Assembly (NCBI RefSeq): GCF_954871325.1
Contig: NC_088777.1
Span: 5,644,509 to 5,708,508, forward strand
Length of the DNA: 64,000 nucleotides
Source: Gordionus sp. m RMFG-2023
Lineage: Eukaryota > Nematomorpha > Gordioida > Chordodea > Parachordodidae
Direction of reading: 5' to 3'
The position numbers and the translations under genes are program-made. The notes beneath the pieces were generated by a model. The model was not told the DNA's origin, did no database searches, and worked only from the letters and a program-made list of their open reading frames with translations. Positions 31,301 through 37,985 of this stretch are shown in pieces (within the stretch, counting starts at the first letter, position 1; each line of letters starts with the position of its first letter).

Positions 31301-33194
31301 AAGACTCCATTCAGACATTTGTCAACTCATTACTCACAAGAGAGAACGTAATATAACGACACCTTACGATAATGCGTCTCCTACAAGCCAGAGCGGTAAA
31401 ACTGGGGCCAATAACAAAAGTGTGCTCTGTTCTACCAAATTGTATCCAATTCTTGAAAGTGCTAGCGAGGAGAAGGCAACTGTTGTTAACATAAACAATA
31501 GTTCTGGTAGTAAAATTGGTAGAAAGAATAGTGTCACCAATGGAAAAAGGAATAGTTTTAATGGTAAAGAAATCAAAGAACATATCAAGAATCCTTTATC
31601 AAAAAACAATCATCAATATAATAAAAGCGGTAATATTGTTACTACTCTACCAAAGACAACAGAGCTAATCATGATGCCAACGGAAAATAATAAACCACTT
31701 AAAAATATTGATAGTAGCAATGCTATTAGTGCACTTAAGAATAAAAATAAGAATTATAACCATGTTCAAACCACCTTACCCCGACAGCACATCAACTATT
31801 GTAATACAGTAAATGATAGTTCAAGTCCTGTTAATTATTATAATGTTGGAGAAATAACACCTCCACCCACACATTTAAACACTAATACCCACAATTCTCA
31901 CAATAATCTAAACAATATCAAGAATATGGAAATAATCATAACATCTAACACCAATGCTATTAAATGCTGTTCATCCCTTTTAACACCCGAGAAAAGTCCT
32001 CATTACAATCAACCGAATTCGGGTGTAAAAATACAGTATAACAACGAGAATATTCAGCAAAAATCTGGAAGTATATGTGATCCAGCTAATAACCATGTAG
32101 AGAACCAAAATATCGACAAAATGATCCAAGATGAAGGGGGATTTAGATCAATAGTTAATAATTATGAGAGAAGTTACATGAGTGATATCACTCTAAAACA
32201 ACAACAAAATTCTCTTTATTATGACCAAGAATTTAAGATAAGCAGCACACCAAACCCTCCCATTCAATCATCTAATCCACCTAATTCTCAATATGATAAT
32301 TCACATCGCGCAGCAGACAATACCTTGAGGCTCGTTAATAATAGTGAGAAAGAGGGATTCGTGGATTACTATCCCTCTTATTATCACGTCAATCAACTTC
32401 AACAAAGTCTGAATCAACATCCAAATTACGTTAATAAAGGACATTTTTACAACACTAATAACATAAATCACAATATGGGTCTTTTGCCTTTCGTATCCCA
32501 TTACGCTACGAATGATTCAAGTTCATCAAGAGAAGAACATTCTTCGTCTAACCCGGCTTCCATGATGACTTCTGTATTCAGAAAAGAAGGTTCTGATCCA
32601 TCAAATTATGATCAGTGCTATGGCCAAAAGCGAAATAACAACCCCTTATTTGACTCTATATCAACTTTAACTCTCACTCCCCCTTCACATCATACTATAA
32701 TCAACTACGAAAATCCCAATAACCTTAATAGCAATGATGACAATAACAATAATATCGGACAGTGGGAAAGTCAAGGTATGAATAATGCTAAGGATGAATA
32801 TAACAAGAATAGAGGTTTTACAAATCCTAATCAGCAGGGATTATCTCAACGAGATCTCATGCTAGTTTCCTATCCCACTCCTTCACCGGAGAGCCTTTTG
32901 GAAAAATGGTCTCAACCATCATTATCCCCGCCCACAACTGGTTATCCAAACGAGGAATCAAATTCCACTAATTCCAGACTAGGTGACAATTTTAGCGAAG
33001 AAGACCTACTGGCGCTTGATGACTTACTATGGTCATCGATAAATAATAGCCCTCCTACTATAGATAAAAATCACAATGGAGTCGGAGACAATGGTGGGAA
33101 AGATTTAGCAAATTCAGGTCATATCGGTGGGAGAGCAGGTAATAGCAATCAAAATTATGACACTTTTGGGCGGAAGGAAGCTATTTATATATGA
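1246..33194 (+). CDS. Notch: Notch receptor gene, 24 visible coding exons (5' end missing)
   Basis: Single-pass receptor of the Notch pathway. DSL ligands on neighbouring cells trigger shedding and gamma-secretase cleavage, and the intracellular part acts with CSL in the nucleus. Exons by GT-AG and reading phase: 1246-1336, 15791-15958, 17268-17608, 18262-18478, 18773-18906, 19152-19277, 19412-19591, 19741-19992, 20390-20545, 21043-21183, 21701-21930, 22112-22520, 22754-22993, 23121-23816, 24014-24349, 25151-25385, 25826-26041, 26206-27380, 28009-28121, 28274-28710, 29066-29532, 29864-30106, 30899-30996, 31170-33194. All phases agree, giving about 2,907 residues, longer than human NOTCH1 (2,555). 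Order: 28 EGF repeats, LNR-A, LNR-B, HD, TM, RAM/NLS, ankyrin repeats, Asn-rich tail, PEST. Odd points: no LNR-C, no furin S1 motif, fewer EGFs, long loop insertions. The first visible exon needs a phase-1 donor from an unseen signal-peptide exon. Confidence 0.95.
6640..7593 (-). mobile_element. Decayed hAT-like copy 1
   Basis: Shares about 900 bp of interrupted similarity with 9290-10238. The right end, read on the minus strand, is CAGGCCCAATTCTAGGCCTA after a G/C-run. This is the same style as the CAGGGCCG end of the full hAT at 34553. Minus-strand reading gives [16 protein letters not shown] and similar, an open stretch that could be N-terminal transposase remnant. No transposase domain is left. 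The left end is not defined. A hairpin MITE (7195-7404) sits inside. Confidence 0.45.
7195..7404. mobile_element. Hairpin MITE copy 1
   Basis: Begins GTGTTGTTAAA and ends TTTAACAACAC followed by TA. Long imperfect palindrome with the family core (aatattgcaagc, ttttgctcat, tttggac, atctcgaggc). Terminal inverted repeats with TA at the edges suggest a Tc1/mariner-type non-autonomous element. No coding capacity. Confidence 0.75.
9537..9697. mobile_element. Hairpin MITE copy 2
   Basis: Shorter, more diverged copy beginning GTATTGTTAAA and ending TTTAACACCAC. It lies within hAT-like copy 2, where copy 1 has an uninterrupted sequence at about 6949, so the insertion boundaries are supported by comparison. 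Confidence 0.65.
9890..10074. mobile_element. Hairpin MITE copy 3
   Basis: GTGTTGTTAAACGGC at the left after TA, ending GCCGTTTAACAACAT with TA following. Right half complete with the nested palindrome gccgtttttaaaaatcggc. Left half partly shortened. Confidence 0.8.
10969..11139. mobile_element. Hairpin MITE copy 4 (left end decayed)
   Basis: Core and right end recognised (aagccccgagatttcg, ccaaaccttcctgccatct, ttagcaacacta). The left terminus is no longer clear. Confidence 0.6.
11952..12110. mobile_element. Hairpin MITE copy 5 (right end decayed)
   Basis: Left end aatattgttgaaaaa, core ggagattttgatcatagatgac and tcgaggcttacttgatatc. The right inverted repeat is lost. Confidence 0.55.
15791..15958 (+). 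CDS. Notch: Notch exon b: end of EGF1, start of EGF2
   Basis: Begins with the last base of a Glu codon, then [16 protein letters not shown] closes EGF1 and gives Cys1 of EGF2. About 37 residues without cysteine follow (about 15837-15958). In a normal EGF only 3-6 residues separate Cys1 and Cys2, so the C1-C2 loop is greatly expanded. The acceptor is an A-rich aaaaag without a good pyrimidine tract. The donor is aa|gtatat, inside an AT microsatellite. Confidence 0.8.
16418..16436. repeat. GAAA microsatellite
   Basis: About five GAAA units in Notch intron 2. Confidence 0.8.
16469..16636. mobile_element. Hairpin MITE copy 6
   Basis: TA GTGTTGTCAAACGG to CCGTTTAACAACAC TA, in Notch intron 2. 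A shorter version lacking the outer nested palindromes. Confidence 0.8.
17268..17608 (+). CDS. Notch: Notch exon c: EGF2 end and EGF3
   Basis: Codes [10 protein letters not shown] (Cys2-Cys3 of EGF2), then [17 protein letters not shown] closing EGF2. EGF3 starts at GNIC and has a C1-C2 insertion of about 45 residues, carrying N-glycosylation sequons NGT (twice) and NAT, before GLCQNSGIC. It enters with one base finishing an Asn codon and leaves in phase 1 at aaag|gtttga. Confidence 0.9.
17609..18261 (+). other. Notch intron 3
   Basis: 653 bp of AT-rich sequence. No MITE, repeat or exon recognised. Confidence 0.7.
18262..18478 (+). CDS. Notch: Notch exon d: EGF3 end, EGF4, start of EGF5
   Basis: KHCQYL ends EGF3. 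[14 protein letters not shown] to KNCEKD is a compact EGF4. IDECDVTSN begins EGF5, a calcium-binding type (IDEC). The acceptor ggtcaag|gt lacks a pyrimidine tract and the donor is aa|gtaaaa. Entry phase 1, exit phase 2, both matching the neighbours. Confidence 0.9.
18540..18697. mobile_element. Hairpin MITE copy 7 (ends decayed)
   Basis: Core and right subterminal palindrome (gagttagccgttttttaaaaatcggctc) present in Notch intron 4. Terminal repeats missing. Confidence 0.55.
18773..18906 (+). CDS. Notch: Notch exon e: EGF5 end and most of EGF6
   Basis: [15 protein letters not shown] closes EGF5, and [15 protein letters not shown] to CQCQPG gives most of EGF6. EGF6 resembles vertebrate EGF6 (PCSPSPCQNGGTC), so repeat register with vertebrate Notch is kept here. 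The upstream intron carries a 5'-decayed hairpin MITE. Confidence 0.92.
19152..19277 (+). CDS. Notch: Notch exon f: EGF6 end and EGF7
   Basis: FDGEDCENN ends EGF6. [16 protein letters not shown] to CQCSPQFKG is EGF7, a calcium-binding EGF (VDEC, with Asp and Tyr later in the consensus). Acceptor gatacag, donor aaag|gtataa, phase 1 on both sides. Confidence 0.92.
19412..19591 (+). CDS. Notch: Notch exon g: EGF8 and start of EGF9
   Basis: EGF8 reads [19 protein letters not shown] to [12 protein letters not shown], the same as vertebrate EGF8 including the CVNGWTG signature. CKNGGTC fits the O-fucose consensus. In vertebrates EGF8 contacts ligand (Jagged C2 and related surfaces). EGF9 begins with IDDC, as in vertebrates. 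Confidence 0.93.
19741..19992 (+). CDS. Notch: Notch exon h: EGF9 end, EGF10, start of EGF11
   Basis: EGF9 ends [10 protein letters not shown] and EGF10 begins DACAAQNPC, carrying [12 protein letters not shown]. Both match vertebrate EGF9 (GRTGLLCHLN) and EGF10 (DAC, NG, CTCPSG) closely. VDECQM starts EGF11. The acceptor aataataag has no pyrimidine tract, but phase and protein match support it. Confidence 0.92.
20115..20312. mobile_element. Hairpin MITE copy 8
   Basis: TA GTGTTTCTTAAACC to ccatttaacaatcc TA in the Notch intron before exon i. Internal halves recognisable, with some internal loss. It fills about half of a 397-bp intron. Confidence 0.65.
20390..20545 (+). CDS. Notch: Notch exon i: EGF11 and first half of EGF12
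   Basis: Core ligand-binding region. EGF11: [17 protein letters not shown] to GPRCEIN, nearly the vertebrate sequence. EGF12: [18 protein letters not shown]12 keeps the O-glucose site (C-x-S-x-P-C) and the O-fucose Thr (CLNDGTC). EGF11 keeps an O-fucose Thr (CEHEGTC) and an EOGT-type GFSG. Calcium ligands of both repeats are present. Confidence 0.94.
20651..20726. repeat. Purine-rich GAAA/GA simple repeat
   Basis: 76 bp of interrupted gaaa and gaga units in Notch intron 9. Confidence 0.8.
21043..21183 (+). CDS. Notch: Notch exon j: EGF12 end and EGF13
   Basis: [17 protein letters not shown] finishes EGF12 and matches vertebrate CICMPGYEGVHCEVN. It carries the C-x-x-G-x-T-G O-GlcNAc consensus. 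EGF13 runs from [15 protein letters not shown] to CTCPLG. Phase 1 in and out. Confidence 0.93.
21184..21700 (+). other. Notch intron 10
   Basis: 517 bp, AT-rich, with no recognisable element. The end reads aaaataaaatatgtaaag, so the acceptor lacks a pyrimidine tract. Confidence 0.7.
21701..21930 (+). CDS. Notch: Notch exon k: EGF13 end, EGF14, start of EGF15
   Basis: YEGKTCEKR ends EGF13. [18 protein letters not shown] to GNNCEKP is EGF14, with an enlarged C3-C4 loop. [16 protein letters not shown] starts EGF15. The donor aag|gtcatt is weak and in phase 0. The next exon opens in phase 0, which supports the pairing. From EGF14 on, one-to-one matching with vertebrate repeats is lost. Confidence 0.85.
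22112..22520 (+). CDS. Notch: Notch exon l: EGF15 end, EGF16, start of EGF17
   Basis: [14 protein letters not shown] closes EGF15 after a long C3-C4 loop. EGF16 is [17 protein letters not shown] to GKACEIT, preceded by a Tyr-rich spacer. EGF17 begins at EAC, followed by a long acidic C1-C2 insertion ending [13 protein letters not shown], across the phase-1 splice. Confidence 0.88.
22754..22993 (+). CDS. Notch: Notch exon m: rest of EGF17, start of EGF18
   Basis: The first 20-odd residues continue the EGF17 C1-C2 insertion. GPCHNGGTC to GPRCKQE completes it. IDECALVYP opens EGF18, which has another long C1-C2 loop running into the next exon. Acceptor catctacag, donor aga a|gtaatt (phase 1). 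Confidence 0.88.
23121..23816 (+). CDS. Notch: Notch exon n: EGF18 to EGF21
   Basis: Opens with three N-glycosylation sequons (NAT, NQT and nearby) in the EGF18 loop, then GPCLNGGIC to [10 protein letters not shown]19 ([15 protein letters not shown]) is compact. EGF20 ([14 protein letters not shown]) has a C3-C4 loop of about 40 residues. EGF21 (IDPC to GWTG) has a C1-C2 loop of about 30 residues and a Ser-rich C3-C4 loop. Exit at acag|gttaat, phase 1. Confidence 0.9.
24014..24349 (+). CDS. Notch: Notch exon o: EGF21 end, EGF22, EGF23
   Basis: GETCEIK ends EGF21. MVTCATMM to GSHCEIP is EGF22. [16 protein letters not shown] to CECPPGFEG is EGF23, with a Ser/Asn-rich insertion in the C3-C4 loop. 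The acceptor is attacacag. The open frame to the left of it is intron read-through. Confidence 0.9.
24350..25150 (+). other. Notch intron 15
   Basis: 801 bp of AT-rich sequence with no exon or repeat recognised. Confidence 0.7.
25151..25385 (+). CDS. Notch: Notch exon p: EGF23 end, EGF24, EGF25 start
   Basis: EHCQTN ends EGF23. [15 protein letters not shown] to GFLCETN is EGF24. [15 protein letters not shown] to CPPGFVGK begins EGF25, which corresponds to vertebrate EGF32 (CPPGFVGERCEGD). Donor ac|gtatta, phase 2. Confidence 0.92.
25386..25825 (+). other. Notch intron 16
   Basis: 440 bp of AT-rich sequence. Nothing recognisable except A and T homopolymer runs. Confidence 0.7.
25826..26041 (+). 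CDS. Notch: Notch exon q: EGF25 end, EGF26, EGF27 start
   Basis: TCEGD closes EGF25. EGF26 is [17 protein letters not shown] to [12 protein letters not shown], whose unusual GT-x-x-C spacing matches vertebrate EGF33 (CDARGTQNC). EGF27 (YDTC to SKGFK) matches vertebrate EGF34. Vertebrate repeat order is therefore regained at the C-terminal end of the array. Confidence 0.92.
26206..27380 (+). CDS. Notch: Notch exon r: EGF27-28, two LNRs, HD domain
   Basis: One 1,175-bp exon. EGF27 ends [12 protein letters not shown]28 ([14 protein letters not shown]) has no normal sixth cysteine and leads into an Asp/Lys/Asn-rich spacer. LNR-A: C552 to C651 region (26552-26653), six Cys, [22 protein letters not shown] (26681) to CLFDGFDC (26818), six Cys with a 17-residue insertion. 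A cysteine-free linker (26819-26930) then leads directly to the HD domain (KGTLIIVLN, 26931). LNR-C is absent. HD keeps [27 protein letters not shown] and the second Cys (GEC). No RxRR furin motif lies in the S1 region (27140-27200). Confidence 0.93.
27381..28008 (+). other. Notch intron 18
   Basis: 628 bp of AT-rich intron between the HD exon and the transmembrane exon. Nothing recognisable. Confidence 0.7.
28009..28121 (+). CDS. Notch: Notch exon s: juxtamembrane region and TM start
   Basis: An acidic extracellular stretch ([11 protein letters not shown]) then [14 protein letters not shown], the first half of the transmembrane helix. The donor ttg|gtaata is in phase 0 and splits the helix. 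The expected S2 (ADAM) region is just before, at the end of the HD exon (AALVSVRG), by position only. Confidence 0.88.
28274..28710 (+). CDS. Notch: Notch exon t: TM end, RAM, NLS
   Basis: [17 protein letters not shown] finishes the helix. A Val follows Gly at the place of the vertebrate S3 cut (G|V), before the basic stop-transfer. RAM: TWFPEGF (Trp at 28343-28345) is the W-x-P motif that binds CSL. A basic NLS (RKKHKKQR, about 28401-28425) follows. The rest is acidic and Gly/Asn-rich. The donor atgaa|gtaaaa (phase 2) lies at an apparent stop, so the open frame alone would mis-end the gene. Confidence 0.92.
28711..29065 (+). other. Notch intron 20
   Basis: 355 bp of AT-rich intron with no feature of note. 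It ends with tttcaacccag. Confidence 0.7.
29066..29532 (+). CDS. Notch: Notch exon u: linker and ankyrin repeat 1
   Basis: About 115 residues of Ser/Thr/Asn-rich linker, including SGLLTPPSP. Then [23 protein letters not shown], an ankyrin repeat equivalent to vertebrate ETALHLAARYSRSDAAKRLLEAS. Exit phase 1 inside the repeat. Confidence 0.92.
29864..30106 (+). CDS. Notch: Notch exon v: ankyrin repeats 2-3
   Basis: [18 protein letters not shown], then [12 protein letters not shown] and [13 protein letters not shown]. These match vertebrate repeats ([27 protein letters not shown]) in order. This part of the ankyrin domain docks CSL and Mastermind. Confidence 0.93.
30107..30898 (+). other. Notch intron 22
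   Basis: 792 bp of AT-rich intron with no element recognised. Confidence 0.7.
30899..30996 (+). CDS. Notch: Notch exon w: ankyrin repeat 4-5 part
   Basis: [20 protein letters not shown] and [12 protein letters not shown]. Vertebrate counterpart: [20 protein letters not shown]. Acceptor atttatag, phase 0 donor aag|gtttat. Confidence 0.93.
31170..33194 (+). CDS. Notch: Notch terminal exon: last ankyrins, Asn-rich tail, PEST
   Basis: [20 protein letters not shown] and [17 protein letters not shown] end the ankyrin domain. About 520 residues very rich in Asn, Ser and His follow, a presumed disordered transactivation region without recognised folds. Near the end TPSPES (32877-32894) followed by a WSQPSLSPP segment (Trp at 32907) matches the vertebrate TPSPES...WSSSSP degron, the site for Fbw7-directed turnover and late PEST control. 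The stop is TGA at 33192-33194. Confidence 0.93.
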   Translation, partial: DETAIFLAAREGSYESAKILLIDHKANTDIANNVDILPLDVAKERLHSDICQLITHKRERNITTPYDNASPTSQSGKTGANNKSVLCSTKLYPILESASEEKATVVNINNSSGSKIGRKNSVTNGKRNSFNGKEIKEHIKNPLSKNNHQYNKSGNIVTTLPKTTELIMMPTENNKPLKNIDSSNAISALKNKNKNYNHVQTTLPRQHINYCNTVNDSSSPVNYYNVGEITPPPTHLNTNTHNSHNNLNNIKNMEIIITSNTNAIKCCSSLLTPEKSPHYNQPNSGVKIQYNNENIQQKSGSICDPANNHVENQNIDKMIQDEGGFRSIVNNYERSYMSDITLKQQQNSLYYDQEFKISSTPNPPIQSSNPPNSQYDNSHRAADNTLRLVNNSEKEGFVDYYPSYYHVNQLQQSLNQHPNYVNKGHFYNTNNINHNMGLLPFVSHYATNDSSSSREEHSSSNPASMMTSVFRKEGSDPSNYDQCYGQKRNNNPLFDSISTLTLTPPSHHTIINYENPNNLNSNDDNNNNIGQWESQGMNNAKDEYNKNRGFTNPNQQGLSQRDLMLVSYPTPSPESLLEKWSQPSLSPPTTGYPNEESNSTNSRLGDNFSEEDLLALDDLLWSSINNSPPTIDKNHNGVGDNGGKDLANSGHIGGRAGNSNQNYDTFGRKEAIYI

Positions 33195-34228
33195 AAAAAA
33201 ATATTACCCTAATATATTTTTTATTTCGTAGAGATGGCATATCAAAACGTATGCAACGTATTATAAATTCGCATATTATTATACATAACAAATTTTTCTT
33301 AAAAGATATATTTTATACAATTATATTTTTTGGATAATAGTTTTAAATATTATTTGTGATATTATGAAATTTACGAACAAAATATTTTTTTATTCATTAT
33401 AACGTACATGCTATTTTTTAAAAAAAAAATATATATATTTATAATATTTAATTAAATCATTTTTTATATAAATCTGTATAAACATTGTACATATGAATTT
33501 GTAAATAAAAAAAAAATTGGTTAAAACACATGAAAATAAAATAATTGAGTCAAATTTTTTAAAATCAAATTTTTAAAGAAAAGAAATATAATCTTTGAAA
33601 ATAATATATTAAATATAAGATTACTTTTTTTATTAATTTAAAAACATATTTTGAGGAGATGGTCTCTACACTGAGTAAAATAAAAGTTGCTATAAAAACT
33701 TTTGTCCTCAATCTCCGATTTACACTAAAAATGCTAATTATTATTTTTTACAATAGTGAATTAAAACGAAATTCATTGTTATAAAAGTTTATAACAACTC
33801 TTAGATGGCTGAAGTTACTATTGATAATCACTTCCAACCATTTATGTCCCAAGTCATTATAAAACTAAATAATTTAAATTAGAATTTTCGAAATCTATTA
33901 CTAATATAGTGGTACTATAAAAATGGATTCGCAAAAAGTATTTGTATTTAAAAACTACTCATTGAGTTTTTTTTATAGGTATTTAGTATTCACATTTTAT
34001 TCAAATTTTTTTTTGAAGTGTATTTGTATTTATATTCGAATATATATTTTTTTAAATCTTCCCAATCCTATATACCGTTAATAATCCATCTCGAGGGAAT
34101 TTTTTAATTGGGTGAAATATATATAGAGTTAAACAAGTTAGTAGGATTAAAGGTTAGAAACATAAGAGTTAGGGTTAAGATATATTAAAAATGGAGTTCA
34201 ATATTATATATGATTTATGATATGACTA
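33195..34228 (+). other. Notch 3' UTR and spacer
   Basis: AT-rich. An AATAAA followed by an A-run lies at 33504-33509, about 310 bp after the stop, and is a reasonable polyadenylation signal. No coding sequence seen after it. Confidence 0.5.
33504..33509 (+). terminator. Candidate polyadenylation signal of Notch
   Basis: AATAAA, the first clear canonical hexamer after the stop codon. In DNA this AT-rich chance copies are expected, so this is only a candidate. Confidence 0.35.
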
Positions 34229-34447
34229 GTGTTGTTAAATGGCTCAATTTTAGCCGATTTTTAAAAATGGCTAATTCAATATTTTAATCGGAAAAATATT
34301 ACGCTTGTCTAAAGATTTTGCTCATAGATTCCACAAAGGTTTGGACATCTGTTAAAGAAATCTCGAGGCTTAGACAATATTTTTCTGGCTAAAATAGTGA
34401 GTTAGCTGTTTTTAAAAATAGCTCAAATCGAGCCGTTTAACAACACT
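34229..34447. mobile_element. Hairpin MITE copy 9, near complete
   Basis: TA GTGTTGTTAAATGGCTC to GAGCCGTTTAACAACAC TA, 219 bp, both nested palindromes kept. Best model for the family in this window. Confidence 0.85.
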
Positions 34448-34544
34448 ACTTATGACTCATAGGGCATATGATTAAAAATAATTTACTTGACTTGGACCAT
34501 AATATGAATATCATAAACCACGGAATTTATTGTGATATCTGTTA

Positions 34545-34552
34545 TATCTATA
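34545..34552. repeat. hAT target-site duplication, left
   Basis: tatctata next to the element. The right copy at 38188-38195 is catctata (7 of 8 match). An 8-bp duplication is typical of hAT. Confidence 0.8.
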
Positions 34553-34687
34553 CAGGGCCGTAGCCACGGGGGGGGGGGGCCCAAAAAATTTTTTGGCCCC
34601 TAAACCTGGCCCCCAGAAAAAATCTTCGGCCCCCAAAAGTGGTCCCCAATAATTTTTCTGCCCCCCCCCCCCAATTTGAAATTTTTT

Positions 34688-34830
34688 TTAGAATTGATTA
34701 TTTTTATATTTTTAATATAAATTTTAAATATTTATTCAAAAATATTCAAAAAACATGTCTATTTAGAATTGATTATTTTTATATTTTTAAAATAAATTTG
34801 AATATTTATTCTACAAACATATCTAGTTTG
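34688..34830. repeat. Direct repeat inside hAT 5' region
   Basis: Two copies of about 70 bp, each beginning ttagaattgattatttttat, in the left non-coding part of the hAT element. Confidence 0.7.
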
Positions 34831-34998
34831 TAAAATTTTTTTTTATCCTGTTTAATTTTTATTTTTACCCAATATTAAATTATCATTCATTCATTTTTTT
34901 TCATCTGTTTTTGTTGTGTATCACATTCTCTATAGGTATCACATTAATATTATAATATATAACCAGTTATTTTATTTTAGAGCGTTTATTTTAAAATT

Positions 34999-35127
34999 AT
35001 GAAGAAACAATCAATTATAAACTCTTATTTTAAGTTAAAGTTAAACAAATGTCAAGCAACATCACCTCTACAAACTACTAGTAATACTACATCAGAAATT
35101 TCAGAAACTGATTCTTCTCATAGTTAG
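34999..35127 (+). CDS. hAT transposase N-terminal exon
   Basis: MKKQSIINSYFKLK followed by a Ser/Thr-rich tail. This is the usual start of ZMYM1-like hAT proteins (M-K-x-Q-x-x-I-x-x-F-F/Y-K). A donor-like gttagt lies just before the stop (about 35124), so it probably splices onward. Confidence 0.55.
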   Translation: MKKQSIINSYFKLKLNKCQATSPLQTTSNTTSEISETDSSHS

Positions 35128-35654
35128 TATAAATTTATATTATTATTTCATGACTTATATGATATTGATATAGGGCAATATTTGTATATTATTATTTAAT
35201 ATAATATATATATTTTATATAAGATAAGAGAAAGACATTTATTATTAATATTATCATTTTTGTATAATAATTTTAATTAATAAAATAAATATATTTACTC
35301 ATATTTCAAGATATGAATGAAGCTAATCTAGAAAATCAAGAGGAGGAAGATGATAAATAGTTTAAAATTTAACCCAAATTTTTCTATTTATATATTTTTG
35401 ACAATATGAATAGGAGTAGGAGATTATGGTGTTTCATTATTACATTTTGATTTTAAAACAAATAAAGACGAAGAAGAGACTCAATCATCTTCATCTAGCA
35501 GCTCAGTCTCTCATTGTCAAGAAGCAACTAGTAATTGATTTATAAATATAAAAATATTATATTTTTTTGTTAATCTTTAAAGATATAATGTTTATGACTT
35601 TTTTCTAGTTTTTAATACTGAAATTTTACTGATCAACTTTACTGATAATCTTCA

Positions 35655-35700
35655 TCAGGGTTGGGCACTACAGTAACTTTTATCTTAAATACAAGATAAA
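35655..35700. other. Possible hAT end fragment inside the hAT
   Basis: cagggttgggcactacagta followed by aacttttatcttaaatacaag looks like the 5' end of a different hAT type (CAGGGTTGGGCA). A related 3' end occurs at 50192-50208. No second end is seen here. Confidence 0.3.
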
Positions 35701-35810
35701 TTTTGTGTTTGTTCATTTTCAGCATGCCCTTCCTTCCCCCATCCTGATGACCATTATTATTTATGACCCTTTCCCTCATTACAATTTATTAATTATAATA
35801 TTTTTAGTGT

Positions 35811-36937
35811 CAAAAAAGTCCTCTAATGGTTCAATTCAAATCCCTGGTGACCTTGGCCAGAATAAACCAAATCAAATCAAATTAAACAATTACGCGAAAA
35901 AAGATATCCATGGAAGGCAAAGATCATTTCAAAAATCATGGTATAGAGGCCGAGACTGGTTGGAGTATAGTGTAGAAGCTGACGCTGCCTTTTGTTTCCC
36001 ATGTAGGAAATACTTGTGTAATCCAAGTGATGAATTTGGACAAACGGGATTCAGAAATTGGAAAAATGCGTTAGCTGCCAAGAAGGGACTGCTTAAACAC
36101 GAGAGCTCAAAAGCTCATTTAAATTCAATTACAATATGGCATGATAAAAATCAAAATATAAACAATGGTACAGAAATAACTAAAATGTTGGGAGGTGATC
36201 AAATTAATCGTAATCAATATTATATTAAATCAATATTTAATTTGATGCTGTTTCTTAGCATACAAGAGCTACCTTTCCGTGGGACTGGTTCAACAAATAT
36301 TACGGATGCTGCAAAAGATGAAAACATAATTTATTCTTCTGGACTATTTATAGCTATGTTTTCCTACACCATCCAAAAAGACCCTGAATTAAATAAAATT
36401 ATGAAATTTATACCCCAAAATGCCCAGTATACATCACCACAGATTCAAAACGAAGTAATATCCATTATGGCAGATATGGTGCTTGAACATATTTCAGACA
36501 AATATAATAAAAGCGAGATGCCTTTTTTTTGTCTTAAGGCCGATGAGACAAAAGATGCTTCAGGTTGTGAAAATCTGAGCATAATAATTCGCTATATTTT
36601 TTCTGGAGAAATCCAAGAAAATTTAATAGGAATCATTAATTTAGAGTGTCTTTCAGCTGAAAGCATTACAGATTGCATTTTAAAGCAACTAAATGATCTA
36701 AATATTAATTCAGCTAATATAATAAGCCAGGCATATGATGGTGCAAACGTTATGTCTGGCCGAAATAAAGGAGTGCAAACACTTCTTCAAAAAAAAATTA
36801 ATAAAAATGTTCCTTTTATACATTGCTACAACCACAAGTTGCATCTTGTGGTTCAAAATTGGTATAATAATATTGTTATTATTTCTAATTTTTTTAATTT
36901 ATCGAATGCATTGTATAATTTTTTCAAGGCGTTTTAA
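35811..36937 (+). pseudogene. hAT transposase: TTF zinc finger and DUF4371 core
   Basis: The domain begins after an acceptor-like ttttag at about 35808. The TTF-type finger reads GRQRSFQKSWYRGRDWLEYS, then DAAFCFPCRKYL and SSKAHLNS. The DUF4371 part carries LKADETKDASG and SQAYDGANVMSG, typical catalytic-core landmarks, and HCYNHKLHLVVQN. The frame is lost near 36925 and continues in another frame with LLDQRWTGHLETS. Defective copy. Confidence 0.85.
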
Positions 36938-37185
36938 CGTATCCTGTAAATATACAGGCCACACCCTTAAGAGACTTTTAGACCAGAGATGGACTGGTCA
37001 TTTAGAAACGTCTCGCATTATTTATGAGAATTTTGAGGCTATTGGTGAAGTATTATTTTACTTTTCTAATAGAACTCTTAATTCCGAGGTTTCAATTCAT
37101 GATTCAGTCGAAGCCTCTGGTCTTTTATCTCAATGTATTAATATAAATTACATTATATTAGCCATCATAATTTATGAGATATTAA

Positions 37186-37786
37186 TACAATAGATCCACT
37201 AAATAAGTATCTACAATCAGTAGGTACTAATTTAGTGGATGCTAAAAATTGTATTGATTCTACTATCAATATATTAAAAAATAAAAGAAGTGATAATTCT
37301 TTTGCTTTGATTATGATTAAGGCTGAAAAACTTTTATCAAAATTTAATCTCACTCCCCAAAAATCATCACGGGTACGTAAAACGCCTAAAAATTTCCAAG
37401 ATTTTTTAGTTGATAGCAAACTAGAATTCGATTGTGAAAAAGACTCCAATTGGAGTTCTTTAAAAAGGATATATTATGAAATTATAGATAACTTTGTGGA
37501 TCGTTTTTTAGACCGATTTACAGAAGATGATTTTAATCTTTTTTCATCTTTTAATACATTGTTCCCCCTTGACCCTGATTATTTTTTATCAGATAAAATG
37601 GCCCCATTAAAATCCCTGTTAAACTTAAATATGGAAACACTGCATCATGAAATGAAGATAGCAAAAGGATTGCTAGCTTCGGAAGCTAAAGAAAATCATA
37701 ATTTTGAAAACATCTTACATATTATGTATAAAAAAAATATAATAATGCATTTAAAGAATTATATAAATGCTACTCAGCAGCGATAA
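37186..37786 (+). pseudogene. hAT transposase: C-terminal half
   Basis: Reads DPLNKYLQSVGTNLVDA then IDSTINILKNKRSD and on to a stop at 37784. This corresponds to the region between DUF4371 and hATC in ZMYM1-like proteins. The hATC motif itself is in a different frame just downstream. Confidence 0.8.
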
Positions 37787-37799
37787 TCATTGGGATATC

Positions 37800-37985
37800 A
37801 ACGGCTTCTTGTGAGGCCTCGTTCTCTACATTAAAGAGAGTTTTATCGAGCAGTAGAGAGTCTATGAAGGATAAACGTAAACAAAATTTAGTATTAAGGG
37901 CGTATGAAAAAAGAATAACGCAGAATTTATCTTTTAGTTCATTTATATTAAAATTTAAAAATAAAAATCGCCGTATTCTATTATA
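37800..37985 (+). pseudogene. hAT dimerization domain (hATC)
   Basis: STASCEASFSTLKRVLSSSR and MKDKRKQNLVLRAYE match the conserved hATC block (S-x-E-R/A-S-F-S-x-L-x-x-I/V-K-x-x-x-R). It ends at a TAG about 200 bp before the right terminal repeat. Confidence 0.8.
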
